From the NCBI GenBank assembly GCA_016710635.1, contig JADJVL010000005.1, forward strand, positions 62,001 to 126,000: a stretch of DNA of 64,000 nt. The letters run 5' to 3'. Position 1 is the first letter of the stretch; each line of letters begins with the position of its first letter. Of this stretch, positions 7,557 through 15,003 are shown in pieces. Position numbers and translations under genes: made by a program. Source of the stretch: Holophagaceae bacterium. Its GTDB lineage: Bacteria > Acidobacteriota > Holophagae > Holophagales > Holophagaceae. The notes below the pieces were generated by a model that made no database searches, had not been told where the DNA came from, and saw only the letters and a list, made by a program, of their open reading frames with translations.

Positions 7557-8426
7557 ATGGCCAGACAGGGCGCCCCATCCCGGATCCGCTACCATTTCGC
7601 CCGCCGCTGCCTGCAGGTGGCCCTGCTGGTGGTGTGGACGCTGACGCCCTGGCTGGACTGGGCCCGCCTGGATATCCCTTCCCAGCAGCTGGTGATCCTG
7701 GGCGAGGCGGGGCCTCTGGCCTTCCCCCACGTCCTGGGGCTCATCATTCCCTTTGTCGCCACGGTCTGGGGCATCGCCCTTCTCACCTATTTCAAGGGCC
7801 GCGTCTTCTGTGGCTGGGCCTGTCCCTACGGCAGCGCCGTCGAGCTCTTCGACGGACTGCGGACGGCCCTGGTGGGCGGGACCAACCGCAAGGTGTCCGC
7901 CTGGATGAAGCGTTCCTGGTTGCACCGGGTGGCCCTGCAGGGCGGCGCCTGGATCACGCTCCTGGCCGCCCCGGTCCTCCTCGCCCTGAGCCTGGCGGCC
8001 TACCTCTACGCCCCGGAGCGGATCGTGGCCGCCCTCTCCGTCCGCCCAGGCCAGGGCGGTGATGCCCAGACGGCCCTCTACATCTGGATCGGGCTGGTGG
8101 CGGTGATCTCCTGGCTCGCGGGCTTTCTGGTCCGCTTCCACTTCTGCCGGATGGTCTGCATCTACGGCATGGGCCAGGCGATGGTGGCGTCCACGGCGGA
8201 GGACAGCAAGATCCTGCGGCCGCGGTTTGAAGCCGCGGGCCTGGATGCCTGCGGCAGCTGTCAGGCCTGCCTGAAGGCCTGCCCAGTGGAAGTGGATCCC
8301 CGTTCGGAAGACCTGGTGCTGGGCTTCTCCTCCGGGTGCTTCAACTGCGGGGACTGCCTCGACACCTGCGCGGTGGTGCAGGGCCACAAGGGCGAGGCCC
8401 CGCTCCTCAGCTTCGAGGGTCGTTGA
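7557..8426 (+). CDS. Membrane 4Fe-4S protein of the NapH/CcoG type
   Basis: This 289-residue protein has about four membrane segments and a cytoplasmic ferredoxin tail. The motifs FCGWACPYG after the second membrane segment and FCRMVCIYGMGQ after the last are the paired CxxxCP-like loops of the NapH/NosR/CcoG group. The tail carries CGSCQACLKACPVE and CFNCGDCLDTC, enough for two [4Fe-4S] clusters. Such proteins move electrons from the quinol pool or reduce metals during oxidase assembly. No nap, nos or cco gene is adjacent, so the partner is unknown. GGAAGG precedes the start, and the stop lies one base from mnmA. Confidence 0.85.
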   Translation: MARQGAPSRIRYHFARRCLQVALLVVWTLTPWLDWARLDIPSQQLVILGEAGPLAFPHVLGLIIPFVATVWGIALLTYFKGRVFCGWACPYGSAVELFDGLRTALVGGTNRKVSAWMKRSWLHRVALQGGAWITLLAAPVLLALSLAAYLYAPERIVAALSVRPGQGGDAQTALYIWIGLVAVISWLAGFLVRFHFCRMVCIYGMGQAMVASTAEDSKILRPRFEAAGLDACGSCQACLKACPVEVDPRSEDLVLGFSSGCFNCGDCLDTCAVVQGHKGEAPLLSFEGR

Positions 8427-8427
8427 G

Positions 8428-9567
8428 ATGCCGAACGCCCTGGTTGAACGCGCGGTGGCGGACTTGCAGGCCAGGACCGGCCTGGCCCCGGGCGCCCGCA
8501 TCGTGGCCGCCATGAGCGGCGGCGTGGACAGCTCCGTCATGGCCGCCCTGCTCCACCGGGCCGGCTTCGATGTCCTCGGCGTCTCCATGCAGCTCTTCGA
8601 CAAGGCGAAGGCCCCTGGCGCCACCGATGCGGAAGGCCGCTGCTGCACCCTGGACGACTTCCAGGACGCCCGGCGGGTCGCCTTCGAGTCCGGGTTCCCC
8701 CATTACGTCGTGGATTTCGAGACCCGCTTCCGGGAGACGGTCATCGAGTCCTTCATCGAGGGCTACCTCGCCGGGGAGACGCCGAGCCCCTGCATCCGGT
8801 GCAACCAGCACGTGAAGTTCCGCACCCTCCTGGAGCGCGCCGAGGCCCTGGGCGCAGGCCACGTGGCCACCGGCCACTATGCCCGCATCACCCGGGACGC
8901 GGCGGGCTTCCACCTCCGGAAGGCCCTGGATCCCGCCAAGGACCAGAGCTACTTCCTGTTCAGCCACACCCAGCAGACCCTGGCGCGAACGCTTTTTCCG
9001 CTGGAGGGCTTCACCAAGGAGGAGGTCCGGGCCCTGGGCCGCGAGCTGGGCCTGCACGTCGCCGAGAAGGCTGAAAGCCAGGAGATCTGTTTCGTCACGG
9101 AAGGCCGCTATGACGCCTTCATCGAGGCGGAAGGGCGGACGCCCGGCGTGGGCGGCGGCGAGATCCGGCATGTGGACGGCCGCGTCCTTGGCCGGCACGA
9201 GGGGTATTGGCGCTTCACCGTCGGCCAGCGCCGGGGCCTTGGCGTGGCCCACGCCGAGCCGCTCTACGTGATCAGGACGGAAGCCGCGGCGAACCTCGTC
9301 TGGGTCGGGCCGGACTCGGCGCTGCTGGCAACGGAGTGCCTCGTGCGCGAAGTCAGCTGGTGCGGTCCGGAACCCACCGGTCCGCTGGCCTGTGCCGCGA
9401 AGATCCGCAGCCGGGGCCTGGAAGCCGAAGCCCTGGTCATTCCCCTGGCGCCCGGGCGGGCCAAGGTCGCCTTTCTGGAGCCGCAACGCGCCGTCACGCC
9501 GGGCCAGGCGGTGGTCTTCTACCGGGAGGACGAAGTGCTGGGAGGCGGCTGGATCGGACCATCCTGA
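8428..9567 (+). CDS. mnmA: tRNA-specific 2-thiouridylase MnmA
   Basis: The 379-residue enzyme makes 2-thiouridine at position 34 of tRNAs for Lys, Glu and Gln. The ATP-binding loop SGGVDSS is at 30-36, the first catalytic cysteine is C125 in CIRCNQHVKF, and the second is C221 in SQEICFVTE. GYWRFTVGQRRGLG marks the central domain, and a C-terminal beta-barrel follows. Length matches the family. The ATG lies one base after the stop of the Fe-S membrane gene, so they share a transcript, perhaps linking tRNA thiolation to Fe-S or redox supply. Confidence 0.96.
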   Translation: MPNALVERAVADLQARTGLAPGARIVAAMSGGVDSSVMAALLHRAGFDVLGVSMQLFDKAKAPGATDAEGRCCTLDDFQDARRVAFESGFPHYVVDFETRFRETVIESFIEGYLAGETPSPCIRCNQHVKFRTLLERAEALGAGHVATGHYARITRDAAGFHLRKALDPAKDQSYFLFSHTQQTLARTLFPLEGFTKEEVRALGRELGLHVAEKAESQEICFVTEGRYDAFIEAEGRTPGVGGGEIRHVDGRVLGRHEGYWRFTVGQRRGLGVAHAEPLYVIRTEAAANLVWVGPDSALLATECLVREVSWCGPEPTGPLACAAKIRSRGLEAEALVIPLAPGRAKVAFLEPQRAVTPGQAVVFYREDEVLGGGWIGPS

Positions 9568-9737
9568 TCCTTCCCGGCTTCGGGAACGGCCTCCGACACG
9601 GCCTTGGCCGCCTCCGCCTTGCGCGCCGCGAGCTGCTCCACGATCTCGTTCGCCGAGAACTCGTTGGTCTCGAACATGGCGCCGGGAATCATCTTGATCG
9701 TTGCGTGGGGATCCTGGGGCGGGTTCGGTTGGGGCAT
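9519..9737 (-). CDS. Small hypothetical protein, antiparallel overlap with mnmA 3' end
   Basis: The 72-residue frame has strong third-position G/C bias and a plausible helical core (FSANEIVEQLAARKAEAA) between Pro-rich ends. It overlaps the last 49 bases of mnmA on the other strand. No family is recognised and the ribosome site is weak (GGTGAGCC before ATG). Codon use supports a real gene more than a shadow, because most of the frame lies outside mnmA. Confidence 0.5.
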   Translation of the reverse strand: MPQPNPPQDPHATIKMIPGAMFETNEFSANEIVEQLAARKAEAAKAVSEAVPEAGKDQDGPIQPPPSTSSSR

Positions 9738-9836
9738 GGCTCACCGGGAGTGGGAGTCCCAAGTCTAGCCGCCTGGATGGGTGGTGGTCCGCTGATTCCA
9801 ATCGGCGTGAACGACTTTTCAGGGGGCCCTTTTCAG

Positions 9837-9982
9837 AGGCGCCGATCGGAATCCTTCCGGGGAGCGGCAGCCCTTCGCCTGCGGCTCCGGACGCGGCGCG
9901 TCCTGCGCCTGCCCCTACCGGCGCGCCATCCATGATTCGATTCCGATGGGCGCGAAAAAGCCCCCGGACGGGGGCTCTTTTC
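9837..9982 (-). repeat. tRNA-3'-end repeat unit behind tRNA-Cys
   Basis: On the minus strand, directly after tRNA-Cys, come a terminator (9955-9976), an inverted T-arm (CATCGGAATCGAAT), the core GGATGGCGCGCCGGTAGGGG (19 of 20 bases equal to the distal tRNA-Met unit), a short palindrome GGACGCGCCGCGTCC, and a direct copy of the tRNA-Cys 3' end (17 bases, 9837-9853). A further degraded terminator and T-arm trace follow to about 9794. The tRNA-derived parts match Cys, not Met, so the unit is tailored to its host. Confidence 0.85.
9955..9976 (-). terminator. Rho-independent terminator of tRNA-Cys
   Basis: AGCCCCC/GGGGGCT forms a 7-bp stem with a four-base loop, followed by CTTTTT on the minus strand. 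Confidence 0.8.
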
Positions 9983-10057
9983 TGGAGGCGCCGATCGGAA
10001 TCGAACCGATGAATGGCAGATTTGCAGTCTGCGGCCTTACCACTTGGCTACGGCGCC
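9983..10057 (-). tRNA. tRNA-Cys (GCA)
   Basis: The minus strand folds with acceptor GGCGCCG/CGGCGCC, anticodon loop CTGCAAA (GCA), T-arm ATCGG TTCGATT CCGAT, the U73 discriminator that is a Cys identity element, and encoded CCA. It lies 63 bases downstream of tRNA-Gly. Confidence 0.96.
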
Positions 10058-10095
10058 GTTGTAACGAGTCTAGGCACTTCCAGGATCAAACAGTT

Positions 10096-10115
10096 CGGGC
10101 CGCGTTCGCGGCCCG
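10096..10115 (-). terminator. Hairpin downstream of tRNA-Gly
   Basis: CGGGCCGC/GCGGCCCG is an 8-bp stem with a four-base loop five bases after the tRNA-Gly CCA. The following T-run is poor (AACTGTTTG), so some read-through into tRNA-Cys is likely. Confidence 0.5.
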
Positions 10116-10120
10116 GTGTC

Positions 10121-10195
<75 letters not shown>

Positions 10196-10205
10196 GTAAG
10201 CAACG

Positions 10206-10233
10206 AGAATAGCACGGCGCGGGAGCCCGTCAA
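10206..10233 (-). promoter_or_regulatory. Sigma-70 promoter for tRNA-Gly
   Basis: TTGACG (-35) and TATTCT (-10) with a 16-base spacer lie on the minus strand, with the -10 box ending ten bases before the tRNA. It touches the 3' end of the fur-like gene. Confidence 0.7.
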
Positions 10234-10721
10234 CGCCCTTTTTCGGCGCACTGGGGGCATTCGCCGAAGAGCTCCAGCTGATGCCGGGTGATGCGGAATC
10301 CCGAAAGCCGTTCCATGGCCAGCAGCGTGGAATCCAGCCCGCAGGCGTCGACTTCCACCATCCTCCCGCAGCCTTCGCACTGGAGATGGTGGTGGTGGTC
10401 CGAACTGAGGCAGCGCACGAATCGCAGGACCTGGTCCTTGCCGAGAATGCCCTCCGCCCAGCCTTCCTGGGCGAAGCGCTCGAGGTTCCGGTAGACGGTC
10501 GGCAGGCCGCTGTTCTGGCCGCCCATCCGGCGCCAGACCTCTTCGGCGCTGAGGGGCCGGTCCGATTCGTTCAGCACCTTGAGGATCGCCTCGCGCTGGG
10601 GCGTCTGGCGCATGCCGGCGGCCCGGAGGGACGGGCTGGGTGCTTTGTGGTGATGCGCTCGGTCGGCCATTCCCCAGGATGACAAGGCGGATGGATTCCG
10701 CGAAGGGGCAGCTTGCGTCAT
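10230..10721 (-). CDS. Fur family transcriptional regulator
   Basis: The protein has 163 residues from the ATG at 10721, which has AGGGG five bases upstream. A shorter start at 10670 (MADRAHHHK) is possible. The winged-helix domain contains TPQREAILKVL and GLPTVYRNLERFAQEG, the Fur recognition helix region. The dimerisation half has the metal motif SSDHHHHLQCEGCG, and a second CxxC (CPQC) completes a structural zinc site. It senses a metal (iron, zinc or peroxide via metal); the subgroup cannot be fixed. It is transcribed away from the PilS-like kinase, sharing a very short control region. Confidence 0.92.
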   Translation of the reverse strand: MTQAAPSRNPSALSSWGMADRAHHHKAPSPSLRAAGMRQTPQREAILKVLNESDRPLSAEEVWRRMGGQNSGLPTVYRNLERFAQEGWAEGILGKDQVLRFVRCLSSDHHHHLQCEGCGRMVEVDACGLDSTLLAMERLSGFRITRHQLELFGECPQCAEKGR

Positions 10722-10732
10722 CCTTGCCCCTG

Positions 10733-12403
10733 ATGCTCCGCGCGAATCTGGACTCCACGCTGAAAACCTCGCCTTCGCCGGTGTTCCTGCCCCTGGCCTT
10801 TCGCTTCGCGGCGAGCTCCGGTCTCCTGATCCTGCATCTCGCCTTCCCCCAGGAGGCCCACGAAGCCATCCACGGCGAAGGGATCTACCTCCTGAGCCTG
10901 GCGGCGATCCTTTGGGAGAGCGCCTGGGAGATGGCCCGGAACCTGGCCGCGGGCCAGAAGGCCTTTTCGGCGCCCACCCTGCCCTGGATCCGATGGAACC
11001 TGGCCCTGGACCTGTTCCTCGTCACCCTGCTCATCGCGTACCAGGGCGTGGACCAGGAGCGCTTCGTCACCCTCTACATCTTCCCGGTCCTGGCCGCGGC
11101 CTTCTACCTGAGTACGACGGAGATCATCGCCATGGGCGTGCTGGCCATCAGCGCCCACGGCACCAGCCTCCTGCTCTTCTCTTCCGGCCTGGTCCCAGCC
11201 TTCGGCCACTCGGTGCCCCAGGAGGCCGACTGGGTGGAGCGCTGGCGGGTCCTCATGGCCCTGTCCGCCCTGCAGGTGCTGCCGGCCACCCTCGTGGTGG
11301 TGGTGATCCGGAAGTACCTGGAACAGCTCCGCAGCAACCTCGCGGCTTCGGAGGAGGCCGCCCTGGACCTGACCGTCCTCTACAGCCGGGTGGTGGACTC
11401 CATGTTCTCGGGACTCATCACCACGGACCTCGAAGGACGCATCACCTCCGCCAATCCGGCCGCCGAGCAGATCCTTCACCGGATCCTGGAGCAGGGACAT
11501 CCGGTGGAGGCGGTGCTGCCTCTGGATGTCGCCCGGATCGAAAGCGGTGGCCGCGACCATCGCTTCGAGGCCCGCTTCCTGACCCCGGAAGGCGAGATCC
11601 GCACCTTCGGCGGCAATGTGGCGCCCCTGAAGGCCTCCGACAGCCAGCAGACAGGCCACCTGATCCTGTTCCAGGACCTCACGGAGTTGAAGGCCCTGGA
11701 GCAGCGGACCCGCATCAGCGAGCGGCTGGCCGCGGTCGGCGAAATGTCCGCCGGGCTCGCCCACGAGCTCCGCAACCCGCTGGCCTCGATCCTGGGTTGC
11801 GTGCAGCTGCTCCGGAAGGGCAATCAGGCGGCGGAGATGACGGACCGCATCCTGACCATCCTGAGCCGCGAGTCCGAACGGGTCAGCGGCATCCTCTCCA
11901 ACTTCCTGGACGTCTCGAGGCCCCGGGACATCACGGTCCAGCCCCTCTACCTGCCGACGCTGGTGGCTGAGCTGCGTTCGAGCTGGGAGACCGATCCCCG
12001 GGGCCAGGGGGTCCGCCTGGTGATGGGACCGGTCCCGAAGGCGTGGATCCTGGGGGAGCCCCTTTGTTTCCACCAGGTCTTCACGAACCTGCTGAGCAAT
12101 GCCCGGAAGGCGGTGGGGGCCCGGCCGGATCCGTCGATCCTGATCACCTTCGCCACGGACGCCCAGGGGTTGCAGATCCAGGTGGGCGACAACGGCACCG
12201 GCATGAACGCCGAGCAGATGGCCACCCTCTTCGTGCCCTTTTCCAGCGGCTTCCAGGAGGGGACGGGTCTCGGCATGAGCCTCGTCTACCAGTTCGTCCA
12301 GCAGATGGGCTGGGACATCCAGGTGGAAAGCCTCGAAGGAGAAGGGACGGTGGTCACACTCCTCGTCCCACTGGCCGCTGGCGCTCTGCCGGAGGGCGCG
12401 TAA
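10733..12403 (+). CDS. Membrane PAS sensor histidine kinase, PilS/NtrB-like
   Basis: The frame gives 556 residues from ATG 10733; starts at 10679 or 10691 would overlap the fur-like gene and are less likely. The N-terminal third has about six membrane helices, a PAS domain follows (VVDSMFSGLITTDLEGRI), then the dimerisation/H-box with GEMSAGLAHELRNPLASILG (His codon 11762-11764). The ATPase domain has NLLSNARKAV, DNGTGM and GTGLGMSLVYQFV. This order matches PilS, which controls type IV pilus genes with PilR, but no response regulator is nearby, so the partner is unknown. Confidence 0.88.
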   Translation: MLRANLDSTLKTSPSPVFLPLAFRFAASSGLLILHLAFPQEAHEAIHGEGIYLLSLAAILWESAWEMARNLAAGQKAFSAPTLPWIRWNLALDLFLVTLLIAYQGVDQERFVTLYIFPVLAAAFYLSTTEIIAMGVLAISAHGTSLLLFSSGLVPAFGHSVPQEADWVERWRVLMALSALQVLPATLVVVVIRKYLEQLRSNLAASEEAALDLTVLYSRVVDSMFSGLITTDLEGRITSANPAAEQILHRILEQGHPVEAVLPLDVARIESGGRDHRFEARFLTPEGEIRTFGGNVAPLKASDSQQTGHLILFQDLTELKALEQRTRISERLAAVGEMSAGLAHELRNPLASILGCVQLLRKGNQAAEMTDRILTILSRESERVSGILSNFLDVSRPRDITVQPLYLPTLVAELRSSWETDPRGQGVRLVMGPVPKAWILGEPLCFHQVFTNLLSNARKAVGARPDPSILITFATDAQGLQIQVGDNGTGMNAEQMATLFVPFSSGFQEGTGLGMSLVYQFVQQMGWDIQVESLEGEGTVVTLLVPLAAGALPEGA

Positions 12404-12527
12404 ACTGGTCCCTGCTTTCCACCTTCTTGTTCGAGCGCTTTCGGGATCCTCGCCGGTCCACTGAGCCTGGGCCCTTTCCCAGACCCGCCCGATCCGCCGT
12501 CCGCCCCGGAAGAAACCCAGGCCTCCC

Positions 12528-13004
12528 ATGAACCGCAAGCTGATCCGCCCGAACATGAACGAGATCAAGGAGAAGCTGGGCTGGACCGGCGGGTCCGCGC
12601 CGGCTTCGGAACCCACCGTCCCCATTCCCGTCGCCGGCGCGCCGGGAGCCGCCTCCGCGGATCCAAACGCGCCCCTCGTGCCCCAGGGTCTCGGGAGCCC
12701 CCGGCGCAAGATCGCGCCGCCGGAGCAGACCAACGCCGAGAGCTTCTACTACCTGAAGCAGATGCAGTCGAAGACGCCCATGGTGATCGTCCTGCAGAAC
12801 GACGAGAAGCTGCGGGGCGTCATCGAGTGGTACGACAAGCACTGCCTCAAGATCAACCGCATCAAGGAACCCAACGTCCTGGTGCCGAAGCACAACATCA
12901 AGTACATCTACAAGCAGGATGAGGAGCCCAGGATCCGGCGGAAGCCTTCCGCCAAGAAGGAGGAAGGGCTCCCGCAGGACGTCGAGATTCCGCTCTACGA
13001 TTGA
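12528..13004 (+). CDS. Hfq-like Sm-domain RNA-binding protein with long tails
   Basis: This 158-residue protein has a central Sm-like domain (about 70-128). It contains YYLKQMQSKTPMVIVLQNDE, then GVIEWYDKHCLKI and KHNIKYIYK; the KH-x-I segment corresponds to the YKHAIS signature of Hfq. Around it are a Pro/Ala/Gly-rich N-terminal extension of about 65 residues and a charged C-terminal tail. Hfq pairs small RNAs with mRNAs as a hexamer. Typical Hfq is 70-110 residues with the Sm fold at the N-terminus, so the layout is unusual. It lies between the sensor kinase and pdxA. Family membership is likely, but activity is inferred. Confidence 0.75.
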   Translation: MNRKLIRPNMNEIKEKLGWTGGSAPASEPTVPIPVAGAPGAASADPNAPLVPQGLGSPRRKIAPPEQTNAESFYYLKQMQSKTPMVIVLQNDEKLRGVIEWYDKHCLKINRIKEPNVLVPKHNIKYIYKQDEEPRIRRKPSAKKEEGLPQDVEIPLYD

Positions 13005-13046
13005 GCGTGGACGCCCCTGCCCCGTGAGCCAACCTGGAGCGCCTCC

Positions 13047-14276
13047 ATGAGCGTCCGACCCCGTCTGGCCATCTCCCTTGGGGATCCCTGCGGCATCGGA
13101 TCCGAGCTCCTGCTGCGCAGCCTGCCCCGCCTCCACGCCTGGGCCGACCTGATCGTGGTGGGCGCCAAGGCGGGGCCCGGACTGCTTGTCCAGGGCACGC
13201 CGCCCGTGGGCTGGCGCCTGGATCCGGAGCCCGTTCCGCCTTCCAACCTCTGCCCCTCCGGCGCAGAGGCCTTCAGGCTCCGGGTGTTTCCGCATGCCGC
13301 GGGGCGAGGCCCGGGAGCCGAGGCCCTCTGGCTGGATCCGACCCCGGGCATCCAGGCCCAGGACCTCGCCCTGGGCGAGCCCTCCGCGGCCTCCGGGCGC
13401 TGCGCCTTCGAGGCGGCCCGGCTGGCGGCGCAGCTGGTCCTGGCGGGGCATGCCGACGCCCTGGTCACCTTGCCCCTGTCGAAAGCGGCCTGCCACCTCG
13501 CGGGCCACGACATTCCCGGCCACACGGAGCTGCTGCGGGAATGGTCCGGAGCGCCCATCACCCGGATGGCCTTCCTGAGCCCTTCCCTGTGCGTCGTCCT
13601 CCACACGGTCCACCAGAGTCTGCGCAGCGTCATCGAAGGCCTGGAGGCGGGCGCGGTGGCGGAGACCCTTGGCTTCGCCGCAGGGCAGTTCATGCAGATC
13701 TTAGGCCGCCAGGATCTCCGGGTCGCCCTCTGCGCCCTGAACCCCCACGCCGGGGAACGGGGCGCCTTTGGCGACGAGGAGGGTCTGCTCGAGGAGGCCC
13801 GGCGCCGGGTGGAGACGGCCTTTTCCGGACCCGGCACATCCGCCGGGCACGGGATTGCCCAAGGCCTTTCCCCCTTCGGCACCGGGCCTGCGCCCGAGGG
13901 CTGGGAGCTGTTCCCCGGTGTGCCCATCCGCTCCCGCGCCACCGGTGACGGATCGGGTCTCCGTTTCTTCGGTCCCCTGCCGGCGGACAGCGTCTTCCAC
14001 CGGGCGGTCCAGGGCGAGTTCGACGTGGTGGTGGCCCTCTACCACGACCAGGGCCTCATCCCCCTCAAGACCCTCGAGCCAACCCGGGCCGTCAATGTCA
14101 CCCTGGGACTTCCCTTCATCCGCACCAGCCCGGACCACGGCACGGCCTTCGACAAGGCCGGCCTTTGGGTTGCTGATCCTGCGAACTTCCAGGAAGCCTG
14201 CGCCCTGGCGGTGCGCCTCGCCGGCCGGGCGGCACACCAGCCTTGGCGGGCTGAAGTGGATCCTCGTGCCATCTGA
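13047..14276 (+). CDS. pdxA: 4-hydroxythreonine-4-phosphate dehydrogenase
   Basis: The 409-residue PdxA-family protein acts in the DXP-dependent pyridoxal phosphate pathway. Diagnostic segments: ISLGDPCGIGSELLL at the start, LVTLPLSKAACHLAG, GHTELLREWSG, LNPHAGERGAFGDEE (metal and substrate site), and YHDQGLIPLKTL with TLGLPFIRTSPDHGTAFD near the end. The family is normally about 330 residues; the extra length is an insertion around residues 50-110 and another near 270-300. The last 11 bases overlap the following class IV gene, which is itself probably PLP-dependent. Confidence 0.94.
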   Translation: MSVRPRLAISLGDPCGIGSELLLRSLPRLHAWADLIVVGAKAGPGLLVQGTPPVGWRLDPEPVPPSNLCPSGAEAFRLRVFPHAAGRGPGAEALWLDPTPGIQAQDLALGEPSAASGRCAFEAARLAAQLVLAGHADALVTLPLSKAACHLAGHDIPGHTELLREWSGAPITRMAFLSPSLCVVLHTVHQSLRSVIEGLEAGAVAETLGFAAGQFMQILGRQDLRVALCALNPHAGERGAFGDEEGLLEEARRRVETAFSGPGTSAGHGIAQGLSPFGTGPAPEGWELFPGVPIRSRATGDGSGLRFFGPLPADSVFHRAVQGEFDVVVALYHDQGLIPLKTLEPTRAVNVTLGLPFIRTSPDHGTAFDKAGLWVADPANFQEACALAVRLAGRAAHQPWRAEVDPRAI

Positions 14277-15003
14277 GGCGCCCGGACACTCCCGACTGCC
14301 CGGCGTCTGGCGACCCCACGGGCCCGGGGCCGGCCAGGACCTTGACTGGGAGGCCGTGGCGGAGGCCCCCGGCCCGCGCACGGCCCTCCGCTTGGAAGGG
14401 GGCGTCGCCAGCTTCGGCCCAGCGCACCTGGACCGGCTCGGCCGCGGCTTGCGGTTCCTGGGGCAGTCGGAGGACTGGTTGAAGGAGGCATTCGAAGCGG
14501 CCCTCGACCTGGCTCTGGACGGCCTGCTGCGACTCCGGGCCGCCGGGGCGCTCCGGGTCCTCCTCGCCCGTTCGGAAGCCCTGCCGGTCCTGTCGGCGCC
14601 CTATCGCCTGTCGGCGGCGCCGCATCCCCTGGGCGATTCCCGGCAGGATTCCCGCGCCGCCCACAAGGGGCTGCTGGGCGGATGGAGCGTCGCGGCCCTG
14701 GCCCAGGCGCGGGCCGCCGGCGCCGATGACCTGCTCTGCCTGTGGCCCGATGGGAGCCTGGCGGAGACCGCCATCGCCTCCGTGGCCGTGGTGGACGGCG
14801 GTCGCCTGCGCCTCCCACCCGTGCCGGGGCGCGTCGCCAGCATCGCTGAGGTGCTGGCCCTGCCGGCCTGGGCGGCTGCCCGGGGGCTCGAACCGAGGTG
14901 GGAGTCCATCGCCTTCAGGGAGACCTTCGGGAAACAGCTCGTCTGCTTCAACGCCGTGCGCGGGGTGTGGCAGGCTGATCTCCTCACCCCCACGGACCCA
15001 TGA
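14266..15003 (+). CDS. Class IV aminotransferase-like protein (ADC-lyase/BCAT fold)
   Basis: The 245-residue frame from GTG 14266 has the class IV PLP pattern. HKGLLGGWSVAALAQA aligns with the catalytic-lysine region, AGADDLLCLWPDGSLAETAI with the conserved strand and Glu, and LRLPPVPGRVASIAEVLAL with the following turn. It is shorter than branched-chain aminotransferases (about 300) and closer to 4-amino-4-deoxychorismate lyase (PabC, about 270), with a divergent N-terminus. It overlaps pdxA by 11 bases and shares ATGA with the next gene, so these are translationally coupled. PabC is the best guess; the substrate is unproven. Confidence 0.65.
   Translation: MPSEAPGHSRLPGVWRPHGPGAGQDLDWEAVAEAPGPRTALRLEGGVASFGPAHLDRLGRGLRFLGQSEDWLKEAFEAALDLALDGLLRLRAAGALRVLLARSEALPVLSAPYRLSAAPHPLGDSRQDSRAAHKGLLGGWSVAALAQARAAGADDLLCLWPDGSLAETAIASVAVVDGGRLRLPPVPGRVASIAEVLALPAWAAARGLEPRWESIAFRETFGKQLVCFNAVRGVWQADLLTPTDP

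Noticed and set aside
10718..12733. Long open frame on the minus strand opposite the PilS-like kinase
   Set aside because: It is an antisense shadow of high-GC codon use; the plus strand encodes clear PAS, H-box and ATPase motifs.
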